Assembly: GCA_017442765.1 (NCBI GenBank)
Contig: JAFRZC010000159.1
Span: 1 to 7,689 of the forward strand
DNA from: Prevotella sp.
GTDB lineage: Bacteria > Bacteroidota > Bacteroidia > Bacteroidales > Bacteroidaceae
Reading direction: 5' to 3'
Length of the DNA: 7,689 bases
The notes under the pieces are model-generated. The model searched no databases, was not told the origin of the DNA, and saw only the letters and a program-made list of their open reading frames with translations. The position numbers and the translations under genes are program-made. Shown here piece by piece: positions 1-5,187 of this stretch. Numbering within the stretch: position 1 is the first letter of the stretch; each line of letters begins with the position of its first letter.

Positions 1-12
1 AAGAGGTACATA

Positions 13-130
13 ATTCGGCATTTCTTATATCGTTCTTATATCGTTCTCATATACTTCTCATATACTTCTTATATAGGTGATATAAGAAGTATATGAGAAG
101 TATATAGGAACTATATGAGAAGGGCCGAAT
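13..130. repeat. Long imperfect hairpin built from 11-bp tandem repeats
   Basis: The left arm holds five 11-bp units: TTCTTATATCG at 22-32 and 33-43, TTCTCATATAC at 44-54 and 55-65, and TTCTTATATAG at 66-76. The right arm holds inverted units at about 80-88, 89-99 (GTATATGAGAA, exact reverse complement of the 44-54 unit), 100-110 and 111-121. The outer ends are ATTCGGC (13-19) and GCCGAAT (124-130), a perfect match. The turn is near GGTGA (76-80). The left arm has one unit more than the right, so pairing is imperfect. It lies upstream of the nrdD promoter and no ORF needs it. Function is unknown; it could be a terminator for an upstream gene, a protein-binding array or a small repeat element. 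Confidence 0.75.
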
Positions 131-131
131 C

Positions 132-166
132 GGGTGGGTGTCGGGTGGGGTGCGGAGGGGGTCGGG
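132..166 (+). other. G-run tract with quadruplex potential
   Basis: The + strand has G-runs at 132-134, 136-138, 143-145, 147-150, 157-161 and 164-166, separated by 1 to 6 bases. This meets the usual G3+N1-7 pattern for a G-quadruplex. It sits between the hairpin cluster and the nrdD promoter, upstream of the predicted transcript start. Whether it folds or affects transcription is not shown by sequence. Confidence 0.5.
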
Positions 167-200
167 AATAATTATCAACAATTTTGAGTTGAGAACTTTA

Positions 201-232
201 TTTGGCCATGTTGAGGAATGGGTGTATCTTTG
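201..232 (+). promoter_or_regulatory. Bacteroidota-type promoter of nrdDG
   Basis: TTTG at 201-204 and TATCTTTG at 225-232 are separated by 20 bp, matching the known Bacteroidota -33/-7 consensus (TTTG, 19-21 bp, TAnnTTTG). Transcription would start near 238-240, just ahead of the cobalamin riboswitch, giving nrdD a leader of roughly 345 nt. Confidence 0.85.
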
Positions 233-265
233 CAGCGTGAAGAGGACGAGGTGCGAGCGAGCCAA

Positions 266-460
266 GTACTTTGACATGAACATTTTGCCATGGTTTCCGA
301 CCCTGTGAGGGCGGACCAAGAGGGAACCGCGTGAGAATCGCGGGCTGTCGCGCAACTGTGAGACCCGATTGTCGTCGGCAACGGTAAGCCATTGGGGCCC
401 AGGGCCCTGAGAAGGCATGCCGACGGAGGGAAAGCCAGGAGACCTGCCATGAGCAAGTAC
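266..460 (+). ncRNA. Cobalamin (B12) riboswitch
   Basis: The conserved core is clear. AGGGAA lies at 321-326. Hairpin CCGCG/CGCGG (327-331 with 339-343) has a TGAGAAT loop. GCTGTCGCGCAACTGT lies at 344-359. The B12 box AGCCAGGAGACCTGCC lies at 433-448. The closing P1 helix can be GTACT (266-270) with AGTAC (456-460), giving about 195 nt, normal for the class. It lies between the promoter and the nrdD start. Known members bind adenosyl- or other cobalamins and usually switch the downstream gene off. Ends are approximate. Confidence 0.95.
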
Positions 461-477
461 GGAACCATGCCCCTTTC

Positions 478-539
478 GCGTCAAAAGGCGGCCGTCGACC
501 ACCATCATGCCTGTCGGCCTCCTTTTGCGCATAGTTTTT
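478..539 (+). terminator. Terminator-like hairpin, riboswitch expression platform
   Basis: CAAAAGG (482-488) pairs with CCTTTTG (521-527) and GGCCG (490-494) with CGGCC (515-519), with a single mismatch between them. GCG (478-480) and CGC (528-530) can extend the base past a bulged T. A short T-run (535-539) follows. Its place directly after the aptamer and 46 bp before the nrdD start suggests regulated transcription termination. The U-tract is short, so folding-coupled control of translation is the alternative. Confidence 0.65.
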
Positions 540-585
540 AGTTGAGTATATATAAATTGAAACACATATTATAACAAGCAGCACA

Positions 586-2688
586 ATGGAGACCAACACC
601 ACCAGTTTCACCATCACCAAACGCGACGGGAAGACTGAACGCTTCTCGCTGGACAAGATTATGAACGCCATCATCAAGGCGTTCAACGCCCTGGGCGAGC
701 CCATCGACTTGGGCCGGCTGTCGAAAATCCTCGCACGACTCGACATCCACAACGGCATCACCGTCGAGGAAATCCAGAACCAGGTCGAGGTGGCCCTCAT
801 GCAGGAAGGCTACTACAACGTGGCCAAGAGCTTCATCCTCTACCGCCAGCAGCACACCGAGGACCGCGAGACGATGGAGAAACTGCGCTTCCTGGCCGAC
901 TATGTCGACGCCGCCAACGCCGCCACAGGCTCCAAATACGACGCCAACGCCAACGTGGAGAACAAGAACATCGCCACGCTTATCGGCGAGTTGCCCAAGA
1001 GCGGCTTCATCCGCCTCAACCGCCGCCTGCTGACCGACCGTATCAAGAGCATGTACGGCAAGGAGCTGGCCGACCGCTACATCGACCTGCTGACGCACCA
1101 TTTCATCTACAAGAACGACGAGACCTCCCTCGCCAACTACTGCGCCTCCATCACCATGTACCCCTGGCTGCTGGGCGGCACCACCTCCATCGGAGGCAAC
1201 TCCACGGCCCCCACCAACCTCAAGAGCTACTGCGGCGGATTCATCAACATGGTCTTCATGGTCTCCTCCATGCTGAGCGGCGCCTGCGCCACGCCCGAGT
1301 TCCTGATGTACCTCAACTACTTCATCCAGAAGGACTACGGCAAGGACTACTGGAAGGAGCCCGACCGCGTGGTCGACCTCTCGCTGCGCCAAAAGACGAT
1401 GGACAAGGTCATCACCGACTGCTTCGAGCAGATTGTCTACTCCCTCAACCAGCCCACCGGCGCGCGCAACTACCAGTCGGTGTTCTGGAACATAGCCTAT
1501 TACGACAAACCCTATTTCGAGAGCATCTTCGGCGAGTTCCGTTTCCCCGACGGCTCGGAACCCGACTGGGACGGCCTCTGCTGGCTGCAGAAGCGTTTCA
1601 TGCGCTGGTTCAACGAGGAGCGCACCAAGACCGTGCTCACCTTCCCCGTCGAAACCATGGCCCTGCTCTACGACAAGGACGGCAACTTCGTCGACCAGGA
1701 CATGGCCTCCTTCACCGCCGAGATGTACGCCGAAGGCCATTCCTTCTTCACCTATATCTCCGACAACGCCGACTCGCTGAGTTCCTGCTGCCGCCTGCGC
1801 AACGAGATCACCGACAACGGCTTCAGCTACACCCTCGGCGCCGGCGGCGTCTCCACGGGTTCCAAGTCCGTGCTCACCATCAACCTCAACCGCTGCATCC
1901 AGTATGCCGTCAACAACGGCTTGGACTACCGCGACTTCCTGCTGGACATCATCGACCTCTGCCACAAGGTGCAGCTGGCCTATAACGAGAACCTCAAGGA
2001 CCTGCAGGCCCACGGCATGCTGCCGCTCTTCGACGCTGGCTATATCAACATCGCCCGCCAGTACCTCACCATCGGCGTCAACGGCCTCGTGGAGGCCGCC
2101 GAGTTCATGGGCATCCCCATCACGGACAACCCCCAGTACCGCGAGTTCGTGCAGACGGTCCTCGGCCTGGTGGAGAAGAAGAACAAGGAGTACCGCACCA
2201 AGGAGGTGATGTTCAACTGCGAGATGATTCCCGCTGAGAACGTGGGCGTCAAGCACGCCAAATGGGACCGCGAGGACGGCTACTTCGTGCCGCGCGACTG
2301 CTACAATAGCTACTTCTACATCGTCGAGGACACCTCGCTCACCGTGCTCGACAAGTTCCGCCTCCATGGCGCCCCCTACATCGAGCACCTCACCGGCGGC
2401 TCGGCCCTGCATTGCAACCTCGAGGAGCACCTGACGCAGGAGCAGTACATGCAGCTGCTGAAGGTGGCCGCCAAGGAAGGCTGCAACTATTTCACCTTCA
2501 ACATTCCCAACACCATCTGCAACGACTGCGGCCACATCGACAAACGCTACCTCAAGGAGTGCCCCCATTGCCATTCCAAGAATGTCGACTACCTGACCCG
2601 CGTCATCGGCTACCTGCGCCGTGTCTCCAACTTCAGCCAGCCCCGCCAGCAGGAGGCCGCCCGCCGCTACTACGCCACGATGAAATAA
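586..2688 (+). CDS. nrdD: Anaerobic (class III) ribonucleoside-triphosphate reductase, large subunit
   Basis: This 700-residue protein reduces ribonucleoside triphosphates to deoxyribonucleotides by glycyl-radical chemistry in anaerobic cells. An N-terminal ATP-cone (about residues 7-95, with TKRDGKTERF) gives allosteric activity control. The central barrel includes the GGNSTAPTNLKSYCGG and SGACATPEF segments. Near the end, C645/C648 and C659/C662 form the zinc site of the family, followed by RVIGYLR with G675 as the predicted radical glycine. Length is normal for the family and the gene looks intact. The chosen ATG (586) has no strong Shine-Dalgarno, as usual in Bacteroidota. It heads a two-gene unit with nrdG and sits behind a cobalamin riboswitch, so it is probably repressed when B12 is plentiful. 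The enzyme itself needs no B12. Coding GC is high. Confidence 0.97.
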   Translation: METNTTSFTITKRDGKTERFSLDKIMNAIIKAFNALGEPIDLGRLSKILARLDIHNGITVEEIQNQVEVALMQEGYYNVAKSFILYRQQHTEDRETMEKLRFLADYVDAANAATGSKYDANANVENKNIATLIGELPKSGFIRLNRRLLTDRIKSMYGKELADRYIDLLTHHFIYKNDETSLANYCASITMYPWLLGGTTSIGGNSTAPTNLKSYCGGFINMVFMVSSMLSGACATPEFLMYLNYFIQKDYGKDYWKEPDRVVDLSLRQKTMDKVITDCFEQIVYSLNQPTGARNYQSVFWNIAYYDKPYFESIFGEFRFPDGSEPDWDGLCWLQKRFMRWFNEERTKTVLTFPVETMALLYDKDGNFVDQDMASFTAEMYAEGHSFFTYISDNADSLSSCCRLRNEITDNGFSYTLGAGGVSTGSKSVLTINLNRCIQYAVNNGLDYRDFLLDIIDLCHKVQLAYNENLKDLQAHGMLPLFDAGYINIARQYLTIGVNGLVEAAEFMGIPITDNPQYREFVQTVLGLVEKKNKEYRTKEVMFNCEMIPAENVGVKHAKWDREDGYFVPRDCYNSYFYIVEDTSLTVLDKFRLHGAPYIEHLTGGSALHCNLEEHLTQEQYMQLLKVAAKEGCNYFTFNIPNTICNDCGHIDKRYLKECPHCHSKNVDYLTRVIGYLRRVSNFSQPRQQEAARRYYATMK

Positions 2689-2693
2689 AGAAA

Positions 2694-2732
2694 CAGGCCT
2701 CACCCCTGCCCCCTCTCCAAAGGAGAGGGGAA
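2694..2732 (+). repeat. GC-rich palindromic repeat between nrdD and nrdG
   Basis: This is one copy of the CAGGCCTCACCCC...CCCCTCTCC family. It ends in a perfect 9-bp hairpin, CCCCTCTCC (2710-2718) with GGAGAGGGG (2722-2730), loop AAA. It lies 5 bases after the nrdD stop, inside the probable operon. The same family forms the array after nrdG and an inverted copy inside the XRE gene. Without a U-tract it is more likely an RNA-stability or attenuation element than a full terminator. Confidence 0.85.
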
Positions 2733-2768
2733 CGAAAACACCAATGAAACGCCGGTGCCCCGCCGGCA

Positions 2769-3281
2769 ATGAACAGTAAAGAACAAATGCTTAAGTACGT
2801 CGATACAGATATTGTCTTTCAGGAGATTCCCGACGAGGTGACGCTGGCCGTCAACCTCTCGGGATGCCCCTGCCGCTGCCCGGGATGCCACTCCAAGCAC
2901 CTCTGGGGCGACACGGGCGAACCCCTGACCGACGAGGCTATCGACTGCCTGCTCTCGCGCCAGCCCGCCGGCGTCAGCTGTGTGGCCCTGATGGGCGGCG
3001 ACGCCTCGCCGGCGGAGGTCGACGCCATCGCCTCGCGCCTCAAGCAGCGCCATCCAGGCATCAAAACAGCCTGGTACAGCGGCCGTTCGATCCTCTCCAA
3101 GGAGGTGAACCTCGACAACCTCGACTATGTAAAACTCGGTCCCTACCTGGCCCACCTGGGCCCCCTGAAGTCGCCCAATACCAACCAGCGCCTCTACCTC
3201 GTCCAGCACCGCCGCAACACCGAACCCGGCAACATCCTCATGGATCTCACCCCCCGTTTCTGGCGCAACAAGACCCCCTGA
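2769..3281 (+). CDS. nrdG: Anaerobic ribonucleotide reductase activating protein (radical SAM)
   Basis: NrdG uses S-adenosylmethionine and a [4Fe-4S] cluster to generate the glycyl radical on NrdD. The cluster motif CxxxCxxC is C33/C37/C40, with an extra C35 in between. MGGD (about residue 75) matches the GG(E/D) segment that contacts SAM in radical SAM enzymes. The C-terminal half (YSGRS, DYVKLGPY, NTNQRLY) is typical of Bacteroidota NrdG, and 170 residues is near family length. The ATG at 2769 gives MNSKEQ before MLKYVDTD. From recalled family members the in-frame ATG at 2787 (MLKYVD) may be the true start; neither has a clear Shine-Dalgarno. It lies 80 bp after nrdD, separated by a palindromic repeat and a small GCCGG/CCGGC hairpin (2751-2767), so its level may differ from that of nrdD. 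Confidence 0.95.
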   Translation: MNSKEQMLKYVDTDIVFQEIPDEVTLAVNLSGCPCRCPGCHSKHLWGDTGEPLTDEAIDCLLSRQPAGVSCVALMGGDASPAEVDAIASRLKQRHPGIKTAWYSGRSILSKEVNLDNLDYVKLGPYLAHLGPLKSPNTNQRLYLVQHRRNTEPGNILMDLTPRFWRNKTP

Positions 3282-3282
3282 A

Positions 3283-3453
3283 CAGGCCTCACCCCTAACC
3301 CCTCTCCCAAGGAGAACAGGCCTCACCCCTCTCCCAAGGAGAGCCGGCCTCACCCCTAACCCCTCTCCAAAGGAGAAGACAGGCCTCACCCCTAACCCCT
3401 CTCCAAAGGAGAAGACAGGCCTCACCCCTAACCCCTCTCCCAAAGAGAGGGGA
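3283..3453 (+). repeat. Five-copy direct array of the CAGGCCTCACCCC repeat
   Basis: Units begin at about 3283, 3317, 3343, 3380 and 3416. The full unit is about 36 bp, and the second is shortened by loss of the TAACCCC block. Unit borders vary (ACAGG, GCCGG, GACAGG). Only the last copy keeps a full hairpin, CCCCTCTC/GAGAGGGG (3434-3441 with 3446-3453 approximately). The array starts directly after the nrdG stop, between two convergent genes. There are no unique spacers, so it is not a CRISPR. Confidence 0.85.
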
Positions 3454-3464
3454 ATTTGCGTCAG

Positions 3465-3520
3465 CCCGTTGTCTTTCGTTGTCTCTGTTGTCTTTAAGAA
3501 AAAAAACGCCACCCGTTGTC
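3465..3520. repeat. Short GTTGTC repeats in the nrdG/XRE convergent gap
   Basis: GTTGTCTTTC, GTTGTCTCT and GTTGTCTTT follow each other at 3468-3495. CCCGTTGTC occurs at 3465-3473 and again at 3512-3520. Between them a run of A on the + strand (about 3499-3506) reads as a T-run on the minus strand just after the XRE stop. That run could help end the XRE transcript, but no strong hairpin precedes it. Confidence 0.4.
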
Positions 3521-3521
3521 G

Positions 3522-4172
3522 TCAAGACCGGGGATAATACTCATCGAAAGTGTGGTCGTCATAGAACATCAGGATCTTCACCAACCGCCGACCCGCACTT
3601 TCCGCCGCAGCCAGATCCCTTTTCCCCGTCTGTAGAGACGCGACATGTCGCATCTCCCCGCCAGCCCGCTGCGTCTCTACACCTGCCCGATGCGTCTCAC
3701 CGCCAGCCTGCTGCGTCTCAACATCGACATGTGGACTCTCCATTACAAGGTCCCCCTCCTGTAGAGACGAGCCATGCCCCGCCTCCGAAACAAAATCCCC
3801 CTCCTGTAGAGACGCAGCGTGCTGCGTCTCCCTGTCAACCGTCCCCGTCTCCACCGCCCCCTGCGTCGCCTCCGTCACAGAAAACAACGTCGGCTCCACG
3901 CCATCCATTCCCCTCTCCTTGGGAGAGGGGTCAGGGGTGAGGCTTTTGGGGTCAGGGGTGAGGCCCATATACATCTCCCCGCGTCCCAGCAGCAGCCAGT
4001 TGGCATCGATCTCCGGGTAGCGGCGCACCACCTTGTTGACGAACTCCAAACTGGGGTTATTGCGCCCGCTCATGATGTGCGACATTCCGGAGGGCTGGAT
4101 GCCTATCTCCTCCGCAAACTGTCTTGCGGTGATATTTTTGGCCTTTAATATCAGATTTATCCTGTTTATCAT
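3522..4172 (-). CDS. XRE-family HTH regulator with repeat-derived linker
   Basis: This is a 216-residue DNA-binding protein of the small XRE type common in Bacteroidota. Residues 1-67 form the Cro/C1-type HTH (RINLILKAKNITARQFAEEIG, then SGMSHIMSGRNNPSLEFVNKVV), ending in NWLLLGRGEMY. The last residues, RRLVKILMFYDDHTFDEYYP, match the short conserved tail of the family. Residues about 70-187 are unlike a normal domain. LTPDPK-SLTPDPSPKERG (71-88) is a translated copy of the palindrome found around nrdG. The VETQ/GETH/RAG/ASLQ-rich stretch (107-187) is translated from GTAGAGACGC-type palindromes. Reading frame is kept throughout. It is convergent with nrdG and has its own promoter and TTAC-N4-GTAA dyads upstream, which suggests autoregulation. 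Targets are unknown. Confidence 0.85.
   Translation of the reverse strand: MINRINLILKAKNITARQFAEEIGIQPSGMSHIMSGRNNPSLEFVNKVVRRYPEIDANWLLLGRGEMYMGLTPDPKSLTPDPSPKERGMDGVEPTLFSVTEATQGAVETGTVDRETQHAASLQEGDFVSEAGHGSSLQEGDLVMESPHVDVETQQAGGETHRAGVETQRAGGEMRHVASLQTGKRDLAAAESAGRRLVKILMFYDDHTFDEYYPRS
3631..3656. repeat. GTAGAGACGC-family palindrome inside the XRE gene (copy 1)
   Basis: GAGACGCGACATGTCGCATCTC is a dyad centred on the perfect palindrome GCGACATGTCGC (3640-3651), with one mismatch in the outer arms. It is preceded by TGTA. On the minus strand it codes for part of GEMRHVASLQTG. Related degenerate units occur at about 3667-3682, 3689-3699, 3709-3720 and 3759-3785. Confidence 0.7.
3806..3830. 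repeat. GTAGAGACGC-family palindrome inside the XRE gene (copy 2)
   Basis: GAGACGCAGC (3809-3818) and GCTGCGTCTC (3821-3830) are perfect 10-bp arms around GT. It is the best-preserved member of the family in this window and encodes RETQHAASLQ in the regulator. The clean symmetry suggests recent insertion or continuing selection on structure. Confidence 0.8.
3910..3964 (-). repeat. Inverted copy of the nrdG-type repeat within the XRE gene
   Basis: CCCCTCTCC (3910-3918) and GGAGAGGGG (3922-3930) form a perfect 9-bp hairpin, followed by TCAGGGGTGAGGC (3931-3943) and a second partial copy (3949-3964). It is the same element as at 2694-2732 and 3283-3453, in the opposite direction. It is translated as GLTPDPK and SLTPDPSPKERG in the regulator. 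Confidence 0.85.
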
Positions 4173-4176
4173 AATC

Positions 4177-4188
4177 TTACAATTGTAA
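4177..4188. promoter_or_regulatory. Candidate operator, TTACAATTGTAA, site 1
   Basis: This perfect 12-bp palindrome lies 5 bases upstream of the XRE start codon, within its predicted short leader. The identical 12-mer occurs at 4495-4506. The position fits autorepression by the XRE protein, which is inference. Confidence 0.55.
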
Positions 4189-4208
4189 CACGTAACATTT
4201 TCAGTTTA

Positions 4209-4239
4209 CAAAATTACACATAGTTTTTGGCACTACAAA
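4209..4239 (-). promoter_or_regulatory. Bacteroidota-type promoter of the XRE gene
   Basis: On the minus strand, TTTG (4239-4236) and TAATTTTG (4216-4209) are separated by 19 bp, matching the Bacteroidota consensus. The transcript would start near 4203, giving a leader of about 30 nt that contains operator site 1. Site 2 lies just upstream of the -33 element. Confidence 0.75.
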
Positions 4240-4253
4240 ACGCAATTAACATT

Positions 4254-4267
4254 TTTACAAACGTAAA
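4254..4267. promoter_or_regulatory. Candidate operator, TTAC-N4-GTAA, site 2
   Basis: TTTAC-AAAC-GTAAA has the same half-sites and spacing as the perfect palindromes at 4177 and 4495. It lies about 15 bp upstream of the -33 element of the XRE promoter. Confidence 0.45.
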
Positions 4268-4482
4268 CAACGCGACATAAACAACCAATACTTTAAACAA
4301 AATATATTTAAACACTAAAATACAATAGTTTAACAATTATAAACAAACATATTTCAACCAACAAATAAATATACTTAAAACATACAATCATTACTTTAAA
4401 TAAAGTATTTTAAAACACTGATTATTAGTTATTGCAATATACAAATATAGTAAATTAAAGAATAAATCAACAATAATACAAT

Positions 4483-4506
4483 TTACATCTGTAATTACAA
4501 TTGTAA
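4483..4506. promoter_or_regulatory. Two abutting candidate operators, sites 3 and 4
   Basis: TTAC-ATCT-GTAA (4483-4494) is followed without a gap by TTAC-AATT-GTAA (4495-4506). The second is identical to site 1 near the XRE start. Tandem 12-bp dyads suggest cooperative binding. What they control is unclear: no good promoter or gene follows within 500 bp on the + strand, so DNA looping back to the XRE promoter is one possibility. Confidence 0.5.
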
Positions 4507-4510
4507 ACAT

Positions 4511-5032
4511 GTGAATTTAATTCAAATTTACAACTTTCATCGCCCTGGGCAACGGAGCAATGTACACAAATGTAAACACTGGAAAATCGACCCTAATGGC
4601 CTATCTCCCCCTCCGACTGCCCGGACGTACAGATTGACGAGAAAGTCGCTCAGCGGTGCCAAAAACGCGTTTTTCATTTTTCATGTTTCAACGGCGAATA
4701 ATTCAAATTTTGCCAATGAACCGAGGGGCAAATCTCGACGAATGGGCTGCCACCATTCACCCCTGCCCTACCCTACTTTGGACTTACCCACACCTCCTGT
4801 TGGCGTCTTTCTGTCGCTATGCCCTGACGCCAGCACACAAGTAGTACCCAACACCATGACAACAAGCAGCCAACTCCGTTCTGGTTTCGGTTGAGTTTCG
4901 GTCGAGTTTCGGTCTACCATCGGTATCCATAGTATCAACAAGCCACACCAGGAGACACTCGATCGCCAAGAGTTGCGGGTGTGGATCATGGCGTATTCCC
5001 CTACCGAAACTGACTTGCGCCCGCCCGTATAT
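4511..5032. other. Intergenic stretch without a convincing gene
   Basis: Open frames here (for example 4511-4894 on + and the 3' part of a minus-strand frame at 4768-5211) encode no recognisable domain, lack a promoter, and have irregular composition. The minus frame includes SWLLVVMVLGTTC, which resembles a lipoprotein signal, but nothing else supports a gene. The stretch contains the palindrome AAAAACGCGTTTTT at 4661-4674 and an 11-bp tandem repeat at 4885-4914. It may hold a decayed gene or an untranslated RNA. Confidence 0.5.
4885..4914. repeat. 11-bp tandem repeat TTTCGGTYGAG, 2.7 copies
   Basis: The units are TTTCGGTTGAG (4885-4895), TTTCGGTCGAG (4896-4906) and the partial TTTCGGTC (4907-4914). 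The period is about one helical turn, so repeated protein sites would face the same side of the DNA. No function is evident. Confidence 0.6.
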
Positions 5033-5040
5033 GATTTTGT

Positions 5041-5072
5041 TTTGGCTGATTCAGAAAAAATTCGTATCTTTG
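5041..5072 (+). promoter_or_regulatory. Bacteroidota-type promoter of the KilA-N gene
   Basis: TTTG at 5041-5044 and TATCTTTG at 5065-5072 are separated by 20 bp, an excellent match to the phylum consensus. The transcript would start near 5079, giving a leader of about 110 nt that ends in the segment shared with the helicase gene. Confidence 0.85.
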
Positions 5073-5132
5073 CATCGTGAAAAAAAATAGAATTTCTACA
5101 ACCGCAACAACATAAAACAGAGAAATAAGAAC

Positions 5133-5175
5133 AAAGAGAATATAACGACATAGTGTAAAGCGTTTCTGCTTTCCT
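5133..5175 (+). repeat. Shared leader segment, copy 1 (before KilA-N gene)
   Basis: This 43-bp segment matches 6090-6132 at 38 of 43 positions without gaps. It contains the small hairpin AAAGC (5157-5161) with GCTTT (5168-5172). It ends 12 bp before the KilA-N start codon. The frame AAG-CGT-TTC-TGC-TTT runs in phase into the KilA-N ATG but has no start codon of its own and is closed by TAA at 5143. Confidence 0.8.
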
Positions 5176-5187
5176 ACTTATAAAAAT

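Larger units (their letters stand above)
4173..4510. other. AT-rich intergenic island
   Basis: This stretch between the XRE start and about 4510 is strikingly AT-rich and A-biased on the + strand, in contrast to the GC-rich genes on either side. It holds the XRE promoter and four TTAC-N4-GTAA dyads, plus many TAAACA and TTACAA words. No coding potential was seen. Such composition suits a regulatory region or a site bound by nucleoid proteins. Confidence 0.7.

Noticed and set aside
541..580. Possible NrdR box before nrdD (TATATATAAATT region)
   Set aside because: It is AT-rich but lacks the paired ACAC...GTGT halves of the NrdR box, and it lies within the transcript after the riboswitch.
538..2769. 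743-codon open frame on the minus strand opposite nrdD
   Set aside because: It mirrors the GC-rich codons of nrdD, giving a low-complexity V/A/E/D/G-rich protein with no known domain, while nrdD on the + strand is certain.
3283..3453. Possible CRISPR array
   Set aside because: The units adjoin each other with no unique spacers and no cas genes are nearby; they are copies of a dispersed palindromic element.
2700..3512. Minus-strand frame with repeated FSFGEGLGVRP and GRGVRGEA
   Set aside because: The repeats are just the tandem palindromic array read as protein, and the rest is antisense to nrdG.
3479..3940. Plus-strand proline/serine/histidine-rich frame opposite the XRE gene
   Set aside because: It is antisense to the repeat-derived linker; the minus strand has the conserved HTH and tail.
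4511..4894. Plus-strand 127-codon frame after the AT-rich island
   Set aside because: No domain, irregular composition, no matching promoter box. It could be a decayed gene but cannot be supported.
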